Made by a program: the position numbers and the translations under genes. The notes under the pieces were generated by a model that did not search any database, was not told the DNA's origin, and saw only the letters and a list, made by a program, of their open reading frames with translations. 64,000 bases of DNA from Planctomycetota bacterium (GTDB taxonomy: Bacteria; Planctomycetota; UBA1135; GCA-002686595): assembly GCA_002686265.1 (NCBI GenBank), contig NZBA01000135.1, positions 159,809-223,808 of the forward strand. The letters are read 5' to 3'. Below, piece after piece: positions 36,677 to 45,275 of this stretch (its first letter is position 1; each line of letters opens with the position of its first letter).

Positions 36677-38331
36677 GGAGCGCTCCCATCCAAACCGTCC
36701 ACCTCGCCGCGCTCCTCGCGTGCGCGAGCTGCGGAGGGGCCGAGAGCGGAGCGGTCTGGTTCGAGGAGCGCGCCGTCAACGCGGGGCTCGTCTTCCATCA
36801 CCATTCCGGGCACGAGCCCGAGCGCTTCCTGATGCCCGAGATCATGGGCGGCGGCGCCGCTCTCGCCGATGTCGACGGCGATGGGCGTCTCGACGTGTAC
36901 CTCGTCCAGAGCGGCTCGCCGGAGGCGGGGTCTGTGACCGGCGGTGCGAACCGCCTGTTCCTGAACCGCTCCAACTCTCGCGGCCTGCGCTTGTCGGACG
37001 CCGGCCCGCACAGCGGCGCCGAAGACAGCGGCTTTGGCATGGGCGTGGCCACGGGCGACTTCGACGGTGACGGCGACATCGACCTCTATGTGACCAACTA
37101 CGGCCCCAACGTGCTGCTCGCCAACGAGGGCGAAGGGCGCTTCCGAGACTTGACGCAGCGCGCCGGAGTGGGGCACGCGGGCTGGGGAACGAGTGCCGCC
37201 TTCGTCGACTACGACCGCGACGGCCTGCTCGACCTCTTCGTCACCAACTACCTCGACTGGACCGTCGAGGGCGAGCTGATCTGCCACGACAAGCTAGGCC
37301 GACGCGACTACTGCACCCCCGACAACTACGAGAGCCCCGCCTTCGACGCCCTCTACCACAACGACGGCAACGGACGATTCACCGACGTCAGCCGCGCGAG
37401 CGGCGTCGCCTCCAAGCCGGGCACGGGCCTGGGCGTGGCCTGCGCGGACTTCGACGGCGACGGATGGATCGACATCTTCGTCGCCAACGACCTGATGCCC
37501 GACGTCCTCTGGCGCAACCTGGGCGACGGGACGTTCACCGATGTCGCCGTGCGCTCCGGCTGCGCGGTGGACGAGTACGGCACGAGCAAGGCCGGCATGG
37601 GCGTCGCGGTCGCCGACATCGACGACGACGGCGATCCCGATCTCCTGGTCGGGAACCTCAACGGACAGTCGGACTCCTTCTTCGTGAACAGCGGCGGACG
37701 CTTCTCCGACCGCACCCACATCGCCGGCCTGGGGGCGGCCAGCCGCCCGTTCACGCGCTTCGGTCTGGGCTGGATCGACTTCGACTGCGACGGGCGGCTC
37801 GACCTCTTCCAGGCCAACGGTCGGGTGAACATGCAGGGCAGCGCCTGGAGTGGCGATCCCTACGCCGAGCCGGACCTCCTGCTGCGGGGGAGCGAGGGGC
37901 CGCGCTTCGTGCCGCTTCCCGACGCGGGCCTCGCCCGGCATCTGATCGGCTCCGGTCGGGGTGCGGCCTTCGGTGACCTCGACGACGACGGCGGGATCGA
38001 CGCGGTCGTCGTAAACCGCGACGGCCCCGTGTTCCTCCTGCACAACGTCGCCGAACGCGGGCAGTGGGTCGGATTCCGCCTGGTGGACGAGCGCGGCCGC
38101 GACCTCCCGCATGCGACTCTCTCCTGTACGGTGGGCGGGCGGCGCATCACGCGCACCTCGCGGACGGCGAGCAGCTACTGCTCGGCCAACGATCCGCGCA
38201 TCGTGGTCGGCCTCGGCAAGGACGACCTCGCGGAGCAGATCGAGGTGCTCTGGCCCGACGGCGACCGCGAGGGTTTCGGTGGCCGCGGTCACGGCGTCTA
38301 CCACGAACTCCGCCGCGGCGCGGGCTTGTGA
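36673..38331 (+). CDS. CRTAC1/ASPIC-UnbV-type FG-GAP lipoprotein
   Basis: 552 residues from a GTG that overlaps the TPR-gene stop (GTGA). The N-terminus QTVHLAALLACASCGGAESG looks like a lipobox. Seven FG-GAP/VCBS blades are recognisable by their calcium loops: DVDGDGRLDVYL, DFDGDGDIDLYV, DYDRDGLLDLFV, DFDGDGWIDIFV, DIDDDGDPDLLV, DFDCDGRLDLFQ and DLDDDGGIDAVV. The C-terminal part, WVGFRLVDERGRDLPHATLS and VVGLGKDDLAEQIEVLWPDG, is the ASPIC/UnbV domain characteristic of CRTAC1-like proteins. A seven-bladed integrin-like propeller with Ca2+ sites is expected at the cell surface. TPR plus CRTAC1 pairs are common in Planctomycetota and may form adhesion or signalling complexes; this is inferred. 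Confidence 0.92.
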   Translation: MRSAPIQTVHLAALLACASCGGAESGAVWFEERAVNAGLVFHHHSGHEPERFLMPEIMGGGAALADVDGDGRLDVYLVQSGSPEAGSVTGGANRLFLNRSNSRGLRLSDAGPHSGAEDSGFGMGVATGDFDGDGDIDLYVTNYGPNVLLANEGEGRFRDLTQRAGVGHAGWGTSAAFVDYDRDGLLDLFVTNYLDWTVEGELICHDKLGRRDYCTPDNYESPAFDALYHNDGNGRFTDVSRASGVASKPGTGLGVACADFDGDGWIDIFVANDLMPDVLWRNLGDGTFTDVAVRSGCAVDEYGTSKAGMGVAVADIDDDGDPDLLVGNLNGQSDSFFVNSGGRFSDRTHIAGLGAASRPFTRFGLGWIDFDCDGRLDLFQANGRVNMQGSAWSGDPYAEPDLLLRGSEGPRFVPLPDAGLARHLIGSGRGAAFGDLDDDGGIDAVVVNRDGPVFLLHNVAERGQWVGFRLVDERGRDLPHATLSCTVGGRRITRTSRTASSYCSANDPRIVVGLGKDDLAEQIEVLWPDGDREGFGGRGHGVYHELRRGAGL

Positions 38332-38422
38332 GAAGAGCGGGCTAGCGAGGCGCCGCGCACCCGTCCGCAACTTGTTCGCCAGCGATGCCTCAGCGCCCTG
38401 CCGGCCCCGCGGGCGGCCGTCT

Positions 38423-39124
38423 CTAGCGCGCCTCGACGCTCCAGGCGGCTTCGATCACCCGCAGACCCTGTGGGTCGACCTCGGCAAGCTCCGTGCGATC
38501 GAAGGGGAAGTAGTCGTTCTTGCCGAAATAGGCCTCGCTCGTCTCCGCGAAGTACTCCATGTGGTTGGTCAAGCCGTAGTGTCGGCGCGGCACGCCCGAG
38601 ACGTGCACGACCGACTCGAAGCGCTTGGAAGCGACGGCGCCCTCCCAGGCGCGGCGGATCGGCTCGTGATCGAAGCCCAAGACCGCATCGTGCCAAGCGT
38701 GAGCCAACTCGTGCAGCATGACCCAGGGCTGGCTGTTCGAGCGCACGAGATCGACGAAGCTCCGTGCGCGCGGGATGTGTACGCACTTGACCAGAGACGG
38801 GTCATGATCGTGCTCGATCAACCAGTCGGCGCTGGGGTGGTACTGGATGCGCTCGAGCGCATGATCCGCATCGATACGAATCGGGAAGCCGCGCAGCTCC
38901 GCAACGCGTTCGGCGGGCAACGTCGAGGCGATCTCCGCCAGCTCGCCCGCCAGGGCCTCGATCACCTGCTTGCCGATCGCCTCGCCGCGACCCACAAGGA
39001 GCGATCGATCCAGCGAGACGGTCCAGCCCTCGACCTCAACGGTCGCGTGGCCGGAGGGTGCGATGTCCTCGGCCGTGGCAGCGCAGCCCACCAGGGCGAA
39101 GACGAACAACAAGTTGCGCGTCAT
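38423..39124 (-). CDS. HExxH zinc metallopeptidase lipoprotein
   Basis: 233 residues. MTRNLLFVFALVGCAATAED has a lipobox (LVGC), so membrane-anchored. WVMLHELAHAWHDAVLGF holds the HExxH zinc motif (about residues 138-142), and EYFAETSEAYFG downstream carries the Glu/Asp third ligand pattern seen in several gluzincin-like families. The rest is not recognised. Convergent with the CRTAC1-like gene (91 bp apart), and preceded by a sulfatase-like lipoprotein on the same strand 216 bp away. Substrate unknown, but location is likely outer surface of the inner membrane or outer membrane. Confidence 0.78.
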   Translation of the reverse strand: MTRNLLFVFALVGCAATAEDIAPSGHATVEVEGWTVSLDRSLLVGRGEAIGKQVIEALAGELAEIASTLPAERVAELRGFPIRIDADHALERIQYHPSADWLIEHDHDPSLVKCVHIPRARSFVDLVRSNSQPWVMLHELAHAWHDAVLGFDHEPIRRAWEGAVASKRFESVVHVSGVPRRHYGLTNHMEYFAETSEAYFGKNDYFPFDRTELAEVDPQGLRVIEAAWSVEAR

Positions 39125-39340
39125 GGTCTCCTCCTCGAAGGCCTCCTGTCGCCCAGCCGGCGGAACCCGACAGCAGTCGGGTCCACTGGTCAGGGGGGCC
39201 GCGCACGCAGGCGCGGGGTCGCGGTTGATTCCCTCCCAACCGCGACGAGAGCGGCAGCGGTGCCTCGAAACGGCCAGCCTACCAGCCCGACCCGATTCGC
39301 GCAGCCGGCGAGCCGGCCCATCGTGGACCGACGCGAACCT

Positions 39341-42235
39341 TCAGCGGGTGTAGCCGAGTTCCTCGAGCACCTCGATCTCCTCGGGCGAGAGGACCACCCC
39401 CGGCACCTCTCCCACACCGCACTCCAGCCACAGCGCGGCGCCTGCAACGTCCGGCCAGCTCACTTCGCCGCTCGCCGCCTGGGGGATCCCGCCCCGGTCG
39501 AGCTCGAGGGGAAGCGGACGCGAGAGCCCCTCGGGCCCGAGGGCCACGCCCCCGGGGAGCGCTTCGCCGTCCAGGCGCAGGTCCAGGCCCAGGATCGTCC
39601 CCCGGCACCAGAAAACGAGCTCCAGCCGGTCCGTTTCCAGGGTCGTGTCCAGGGTCAGCTTCCGCCGCCCGAGGTCCAGGGCGAAGTCGGTCTCCGGGCA
39701 CTTCGGACGACAGGCGAAGTTCGCGTCAAAAAGGTCGTCGGTGGTTACGGCCAGGCTCAAGCGCTGGCCGGCGCGGCCGTGCACCCGCAGGTGGAAGCGC
39801 CCCTTCTGCAGCTGCTCCCAGCGGAAGGCGTCGAGCTCGTCTCGCGCCCGCGCGGCGAGGTCGGGATGCTCGGCTAGGACGTTCTGCTGCTCGCCGGGAT
39901 CGGCGCCGAGATCGTAGAGCGCCTCGGTGTGGAAGACGGGATCGTGGAGGTACTTGAAGTCGCCCTCGACCCAGGCCTTCTCGGCCGAGCTGTCGTAGGT
40001 CGGATACTCGATGAAGTAGGCGCCGCCGGCGGGGGCGTCGTCCGTCAGGCGGTCCACGCCGCGGAAAGCGGGCGGGACTGGCAGGCCGAGGCCGCCGAGG
40101 ATCATCGGCGCGAGGTCGATGGATGCGACCGCCCGCCCGACGACGCGCCCCTCGTCGCGGCCGGGGATGCGCAAGAGCATCGGGATGTGGACCTGGTCGT
40201 CGAAGAGCGTGTAGCCGTGGTGGTAGTGGCCGTGGTCGCCCAGCCCCTCGCCGTGGTCGGCGACGAAGGCCACGATCGTGCGCTCCCACGCACCGCTCGC
40301 ACGCACCGCGTCGAGCACGCGCCCCACCGCCGCGTCCATCTCCGCGATTTCCGCCACGTAGTAGTCGTTCACGAAGCGCCGGTCCGCCTCGGTCAGCTCG
40401 GGCTCGGGCGGCGGCCCCTCGTGGGTGAACCAGCGGCGGCCCGGCCGCGGGTCGAGCACGTCGAAGGGCACGTAGGCGCGGCGCTTCGAGGCGAAGCGGC
40501 CCTCGTAGCCGGGCTCGCAGAACCGCTCGCGCCAGCCGTCCTCGGTCGAGTACGGCAGGTGCGGATCCATGATGTGCCAGAACAGAAACCACGGCGTCGT
40601 GCGATGGACGTCGACGAACTCCGCCACCTGCTCCGCGTCGCGCCTGGCCGATTCCATCGCCCACTCCGAGCAGTAGCTCTCGAATCCCTGGTCGAGTCCG
40701 TACTGGGGTGAGATCAGACCGTTGGCCACGATGCCGTGGGTCTGGTAGCCCGCGCGGGCGAGGACTTCGGCGAGGGCGAGGGTGGTCGGGTCGATCGGCG
40801 TCCACTCGTCGTGCCCTCCCCGGCCGGCGCCGTGGGTCGAAGGGTAGAGCGAGGTCATGATCGACGAGAAGGACGGCAGGGTCCACGGCGCCTGGGAGCG
40901 CGTCTTGGGGAAGCTCACGCCCACGGCGCCCAGAGCGCTCAGGTGCGGCGTGTTGTCGCGCGCGTAGCCGAAGACGCCCATTCGGTCGGCACGCAACGTG
41001 TCGACGCCGATCAACAACACGTTGGGGCGTGACGGGGTGAGCTCGGCGGGCTCGATGCGCGGCGTGGCGATGAGGACCGCGTCGAGGGGATCGGGCTCGC
41101 CGTCGGCGTCGGTAGAGGTGAAGCGCAGCCGGCCCGTGCGACCCGCGACGGCGACCAGGTCGAGGCGCGCCTCGGTCCAAGAGCGTTGCTCGTGGTCGTT
41201 CTTGGGATCGAAGGCGAGGGTCCCGACCGCCGTGCGCTCCCCGTCCTCGCCGGTGAAGTCGACCTCGATCGCGGCCCCGTCGCCTGCGGCGGCGAAGGCC
41301 TCCGGAGCCATCGCGTAGTGGAAGCGCAGCAGGGGCCGGGTGCTCTTCTCGGGCACGGTCAGGGGAAACGACAGGCTCGCCGGCGGCGGCAGGAGCACGG
41401 CGTCGCGCACCTCCTGCTGGTTCCCGTCCGCGGCGCGCAGGCTGACCCGCAGGCGCCAGGGTGTCGCGTCGGCCTGACCGTCCCGCGGGCGGTGGCTCTC
41501 GCGCAGACCGGCGTAGGCCTCCGCGTCGGAGAGCGGCGTCTGTTCGATCTCGACCTCGTCGAAGCGCGTCACCGCCGCGCCGCTCCCTCCGGTTCGGTGC
41601 AGGAGCTGCAACTCGAGGGAACCGGTGGTGTGGGCGGTCAAGAACGACACGTCGAAGTGGTCCCAGTCGGAGGGATCGATGCGCCGCGAGACGCGGTGGG
41701 TGATCGAGTAGCGCCGTCCCCAGCGGCTGACGCGCCCGGGGTGGGTCACCTCGCCCGCGTGCTCGACGACCCGCAGCACCTCGCGCGTGGAGGCCTCCTG
41801 CGCCGACGGGTTCTCCTCCAGGCGCACGCGACCGCTCACGCGCACGCGCGCGAGGGCGGCGATGGGCGTCACCACGGAGACGAGGGAGTCGTCGGCCTCG
41901 GTCCCCGGGCCCAGGCGCAGGAAGCCGCCCCGCACGCCGCCGGAGGGTTCCACTCCGGCCAGCTCGCCGCCGCCCTCCCGGTAGCGCATCCCGCGCGAGT
42001 CGGTCGTCGCGCGCCAGAGGACCGGCGGGGAGGATCCGTCGAAATCCCAGGCCGCCACGGCTTGTGCTTCGCTCTCGCCCGCCCTCGGCGCCTCCACGCC
42101 TTCGAAGCGCGCGCGGTCCATCAGGTCAAACAGCCGCACGCGCACTACCGGCGGCCCCGCCTCACCCGCGCAGGCGACGAGGAGCGCGAGGAGTGCGCAG
42201 ACCTTCAGCGGACCTAGGTTCGGCTCGAGGCTCAT
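39341..42235 (-). CDS. large sulfatase-like lipoprotein, non-canonical nucleophile site
   Basis: 964 residues from the ATG at 42235; upstream in-frame sequence is Arg-rich and not used. GPLKVCALLALLVACAGEAG has lipobox LVAC. The first 400 residues are beta-rich with no recognised family. The sulfatase/phosphatase fold begins at NVLLIGVDTLRADRMGVFGY (about residue 415). The nucleophile loop reads WTLPSFSSIMTS (about residue 452), with Thr where Cys/Ser is usual and Phe where Arg is usual; the metal Asp-His is in VADHGEGLGDHGHYHHGY (about residue 660). The C-terminus ends with EEIEVLEELGYTR. Because Thr is the nucleophile in LtaS and phosphoethanolamine transferases, a phospho- rather than sulfo-ester role is possible (inference). 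Confidence 0.86.
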   Translation of the reverse strand: MSLEPNLGPLKVCALLALLVACAGEAGPPVVRVRLFDLMDRARFEGVEAPRAGESEAQAVAAWDFDGSSPPVLWRATTDSRGMRYREGGGELAGVEPSGGVRGGFLRLGPGTEADDSLVSVVTPIAALARVRVSGRVRLEENPSAQEASTREVLRVVEHAGEVTHPGRVSRWGRRYSITHRVSRRIDPSDWDHFDVSFLTAHTTGSLELQLLHRTGGSGAAVTRFDEVEIEQTPLSDAEAYAGLRESHRPRDGQADATPWRLRVSLRAADGNQQEVRDAVLLPPPASLSFPLTVPEKSTRPLLRFHYAMAPEAFAAAGDGAAIEVDFTGEDGERTAVGTLAFDPKNDHEQRSWTEARLDLVAVAGRTGRLRFTSTDADGEPDPLDAVLIATPRIEPAELTPSRPNVLLIGVDTLRADRMGVFGYARDNTPHLSALGAVGVSFPKTRSQAPWTLPSFSSIMTSLYPSTHGAGRGGHDEWTPIDPTTLALAEVLARAGYQTHGIVANGLISPQYGLDQGFESYCSEWAMESARRDAEQVAEFVDVHRTTPWFLFWHIMDPHLPYSTEDGWRERFCEPGYEGRFASKRRAYVPFDVLDPRPGRRWFTHEGPPPEPELTEADRRFVNDYYVAEIAEMDAAVGRVLDAVRASGAWERTIVAFVADHGEGLGDHGHYHHGYTLFDDQVHIPMLLRIPGRDEGRVVGRAVASIDLAPMILGGLGLPVPPAFRGVDRLTDDAPAGGAYFIEYPTYDSSAEKAWVEGDFKYLHDPVFHTEALYDLGADPGEQQNVLAEHPDLAARARDELDAFRWEQLQKGRFHLRVHGRAGQRLSLAVTTDDLFDANFACRPKCPETDFALDLGRRKLTLDTTLETDRLELVFWCRGTILGLDLRLDGEALPGGVALGPEGLSRPLPLELDRGGIPQAASGEVSWPDVAGAALWLECGVGEVPGVVLSPEEIEVLEELGYTR

Positions 42236-42359
42236 GGGTGGGCGGCGCACGCGGGAGAGTCGGCCGTGCCATCCTAGCGGCTCGGGGGACACTCTGCGCC
42301 TGCCGCGGGCACGACGGCCCATGGCCGGATCCGGCGCTTGCGGCTATACATCGGGGTTC

Positions 42360-43955
42360 GTGTCCTGCCGCTCGTTCCTTACCGCCGGTCTCTGCACGCT
42401 GTGTCTCTCAGCGGGGGCGCGCGCCGCCCAAGAGCCGGAATGGGGGCGCTTTCGGGGGCCCAACGGGGCGGGCACTTCGCGGGTTCGCAGCCTCCCGGAG
42501 GCCCTCGATCCCAAGACCGCCGTCGCCTGGCGGACGGAGATCCCGCCGGGCTACTCCTCTCCTGTCCACGACGGCGAGCGCGTGTTCCTGACCGCGTGCG
42601 AGGGCGCGCAACCGGTGACCCTCTGCGTCGCCCTCTCAACCGGCGAGGTGCTCTGGAAGCGCGACTCGCCGGTCACCCTCGGGAGCCTTCCGAGAGGCCA
42701 GAACTCGCCGGCCTCCCCCACGCCCGTGACCGATGGGGAGGGCGTCGTCGCCTTCTTCGAGAGCTTCGGCCTGTTGGCCTACGACAACGCGGGCGAGCTC
42801 CGCTGGGATCACCCCCTCGGCCCCTTCCGCACGCCCTACGGCATGGGGACCTCGCCGATCATCGCGGGCGACCTCGTGCTGTTGTCGTGCGACCAGGACG
42901 GTGACTCATTCCTCCTTGCGCTCGACCGCGAGAGCGGCGAGCAGCGCTGGCGGACGCCGCGCCCAGAGGCCAATCACGGCTTCTCGACACCGATCCTCTA
43001 TCACCCCGCCGAGGGTGAAACCCAAGTCATCGTCTCCGGCTCCTTTCGCGTCAGCGCCTACTCCCTCTCGAGCGGCGACCGCACCTGGTGGCTCGACGGC
43101 ATGGCCTGGCAGGCCAAGAGCGTGCCGGTGCTGCACGCCGACCGCCTGTTCGTCCACTCCTGGATGGCCTCGCCCTCGACCCTGGGCGTGCCCGACATCA
43201 AGACCCCATTCGCTGAAGCCCTCGGCAAGTACGACGGCGACGGCGACGGACTCCTGAGCGCGGCGGAGACCGAGGAGCTCGGTCTCTCGGTCCTGTGGTT
43301 CCTCGCCGACCTCGACGAGAGCGGCGGCCTCGACCGGGGGGAGTGGAATCTCCTCCTCGCCCGCGGCGTCTCGCAAAACGGCCTGCAGGCCGTGCAGCTC
43401 GGCGGCCGCGGCGCCCTCGAAGCGTCGGACGTCCTGTGGCGCGTGCGACGCTCCCTACCGAACATCCCCTCGCCGCTCTTCTACCAGGGGCTGCTCTACA
43501 TCCTGAAGGAAGGCGGGATCCTCTCGGTCATCGACCCCCTCGACGGCAGGGTGCTGAAGGCCGCGCGCATCGAAGGCGCGATCGACACCTACTACGCCTC
43601 GCCCGTCGCAGCAGACGGCAAGATCTTCTGTGCCAGCCACCGCGGCCTGTTGGCCGTGATCGATCCGGGCCCACGGTGGGAGGTGACCTCCGTGCACGAC
43701 CTCGCCGAGACGATCTGGGCCACGCCGGCCCTGGCCGAGGGACGGGTCCTCGTCCGCACCGAGCGCGCCCTCTACGCCTTCGTGCAACATCCTCGTGGGA
43801 CATCGCCTGGAGATCCCGACGCCCGCCCGGCCGCCAAGCCAAGACGGGCGGTGCTCCAACCGTGCCCCCCCGGCACCTCCGACCCATTGCGTACCCCGGC
43901 CGTTTCCAGGAGTGGAACGGAGCGCGCGCCCATTGTGCAGGTTAGCCTGCCGTGA
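42360..43955 (+). CDS. PQQ-type beta-propeller with an inserted EF-hand pair
   Basis: 531 residues from a GTG at 42360, giving MSCRSFLTAGLCTLCLSAGA as signal peptide; ATG codons at 42321 and 42234 in the same frame could extend it. It begins EPEWGRFRGPNGAGTSRVRS, the usual front of this propeller group, with repeated blades (SSPVHDGERVFLTACEG, ALDRESGEQRWRTP, SVIDPLDGRVLKAARI). Between blades, residues about 291-330 contain two canonical EF-hand loops, DGDGDGLLSAAE and DLDESGGLDRGE. The last 55 residues after ALYAFVQ are low-complexity and may reflect frameshift or readthrough. Divergent from the sulfatase-like lipoprotein and just upstream of a flavin oxidoreductase (13 bp). Confidence 0.82.
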   Translation: MSCRSFLTAGLCTLCLSAGARAAQEPEWGRFRGPNGAGTSRVRSLPEALDPKTAVAWRTEIPPGYSSPVHDGERVFLTACEGAQPVTLCVALSTGEVLWKRDSPVTLGSLPRGQNSPASPTPVTDGEGVVAFFESFGLLAYDNAGELRWDHPLGPFRTPYGMGTSPIIAGDLVLLSCDQDGDSFLLALDRESGEQRWRTPRPEANHGFSTPILYHPAEGETQVIVSGSFRVSAYSLSSGDRTWWLDGMAWQAKSVPVLHADRLFVHSWMASPSTLGVPDIKTPFAEALGKYDGDGDGLLSAAETEELGLSVLWFLADLDESGGLDRGEWNLLLARGVSQNGLQAVQLGGRGALEASDVLWRVRRSLPNIPSPLFYQGLLYILKEGGILSVIDPLDGRVLKAARIEGAIDTYYASPVAADGKIFCASHRGLLAVIDPGPRWEVTSVHDLAETIWATPALAEGRVLVRTERALYAFVQHPRGTSPGDPDARPAAKPRRAVLQPCPPGTSDPLRTPAVSRSGTERAPIVQVSLP

Positions 43956-43968
43956 ATCCCGGTGCGCC

Positions 43969-45267
43969 ATGACCGACGCCAGTGAAGATGCCCCCCGAGC
44001 GGAGAGCTCCCGCCAACCCCGCACGATCACCTGTGACGCGGTCGTGGTCGGCGGCGGCCCTTCGGGCTCGGCGGCGGCCGCGATCCTGGCCGAGAAGGGC
44101 CGCGACGTCGTCGTGCTCGAGCGCGAGCGCTTCCCGCGCTACGCCCTCGGCGAGTCGCTGATCCCCCACTGCTGGTACCCGCTCGAACGGCTCGGCCTCG
44201 CCGACCGGCTGGAGTCGACGGGCTTCGTGGTCCCCAAGCACTCGGTGCAGTTCGTCAACACCGAGGGCAGGCGCTCCAAGCCGTTCTACTTCTTCCAGCA
44301 CTCCAACCATCCGGCGATGCTGGCCTGGCAGGTCGTCCGCAGCCACTTCGACGAGCTCCTGCTCACCAACGCCGCGGAGAAGGGAGCGCGCGTCTTCTTC
44401 AAGACGCAGGCGCTCGACCTGCTGCGTGATGGAGACGCCGTCGCCGGCGTCACCGCCCACGCGACCGACGGCGCGACCCTGAGCATACACGCGCCGGTCA
44501 CCGTCGACGCCAGCGGGCGCAGCGCCTTCGGGCAGCAACGCAACCGCTGGCGCGAGCCCGACGGCAAGATGCGCAAGGTCGCCCTGTGGACTTACTACAA
44601 GGGCGCGATGCGCGACGGCGGACGCGACGAGGGCGCCACGACCGTCGCCTACCTGCCCGAGAAGGGGTGGTTTTGGTACATCCCGCAGACCGACGACACG
44701 GTCAGCGTCGGGATCGTCGCCGATCCCGAGTATCTCTTCAGGGAAACACGCGACCCGCGCGCGATCTTCGAGCGCGAGGTCGAGCTGCAGCCGTGGATCC
44801 GCGACCACCTCGCCGTCGGTTCCAATCTGCACCTCTACCAGGTCACCCACGACCTCTCCTACCGCTCGCGCCACTGCGCGTCGGACGGGCTCGTGCTCGT
44901 CGGCGACGCCTTCAGCTTCCTCGATCCGGTCTTCTCCGCCGGGGTCTACCTCGCCCTGCAGAGCGGCGTGCTCGCCGCCGACGCCGTCGACCTAGCCCTG
45001 GAAGCGGGGGACACGGGCGCGGCGCGTTTCATGGCCTACGGCGAGCGCGTGTGCCGGGAGATCGAGGCCATGCGCGCGCTCGTCTTCGCCTTCTACGACC
45101 CCGACTTCCACTTCAGCACCTTCCTCAAGGCGCACCCCGACCTGCACCACGACCTGACCGATTGCCTGATCGGCAACCTCGACCGCGACTTCACCGCGCT
45201 CACCGCCGCCCTCGGCGAGTTCGCCGACTTGCCCGAGCCGATCCCCCACGGCGGCCCGGCCATCTGA
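43969..45267 (+). CDS. FAD-dependent oxidoreductase of the halogenase/geranylgeranyl-reductase-like group
   Basis: 432 residues from the ATG at 43969, 13 bp after the propeller gene. CDAVVVGGGPSGSAAAAILA is the FAD-binding GxGxxG site, YALGESLIPHCWYPLERL is the following conserved segment, and GLVLVGDAFSFLDPVFSAGV is the second FAD-contacting motif (GDA). GWFWYIPQTDDTVSVG contains WxWxIP, which is characteristic of flavin-dependent halogenases and their non-halogenating relatives. The second halogenase hallmark, the catalytic Lys, cannot be placed with confidence. Alternative assignments are geranylgeranyl reductase-like or halogenase-like. Cytoplasmic. Neighbour context (propellers) does not identify the substrate. 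Confidence 0.82.
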   Translation: MTDASEDAPRAESSRQPRTITCDAVVVGGGPSGSAAAAILAEKGRDVVVLERERFPRYALGESLIPHCWYPLERLGLADRLESTGFVVPKHSVQFVNTEGRRSKPFYFFQHSNHPAMLAWQVVRSHFDELLLTNAAEKGARVFFKTQALDLLRDGDAVAGVTAHATDGATLSIHAPVTVDASGRSAFGQQRNRWREPDGKMRKVALWTYYKGAMRDGGRDEGATTVAYLPEKGWFWYIPQTDDTVSVGIVADPEYLFRETRDPRAIFEREVELQPWIRDHLAVGSNLHLYQVTHDLSYRSRHCASDGLVLVGDAFSFLDPVFSAGVYLALQSGVLAADAVDLALEAGDTGAARFMAYGERVCREIEAMRALVFAFYDPDFHFSTFLKAHPDLHHDLTDCLIGNLDRDFTALTAALGEFADLPEPIPHGGPAI

Positions 45268-45275
45268 GCCGCTGC

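Noticed and set aside
43969..45267. Confident tryptophan halogenase
   Set aside because: WxWxIP is present, but the catalytic Lys could not be placed, and related oxidoreductases share WxWxIP.
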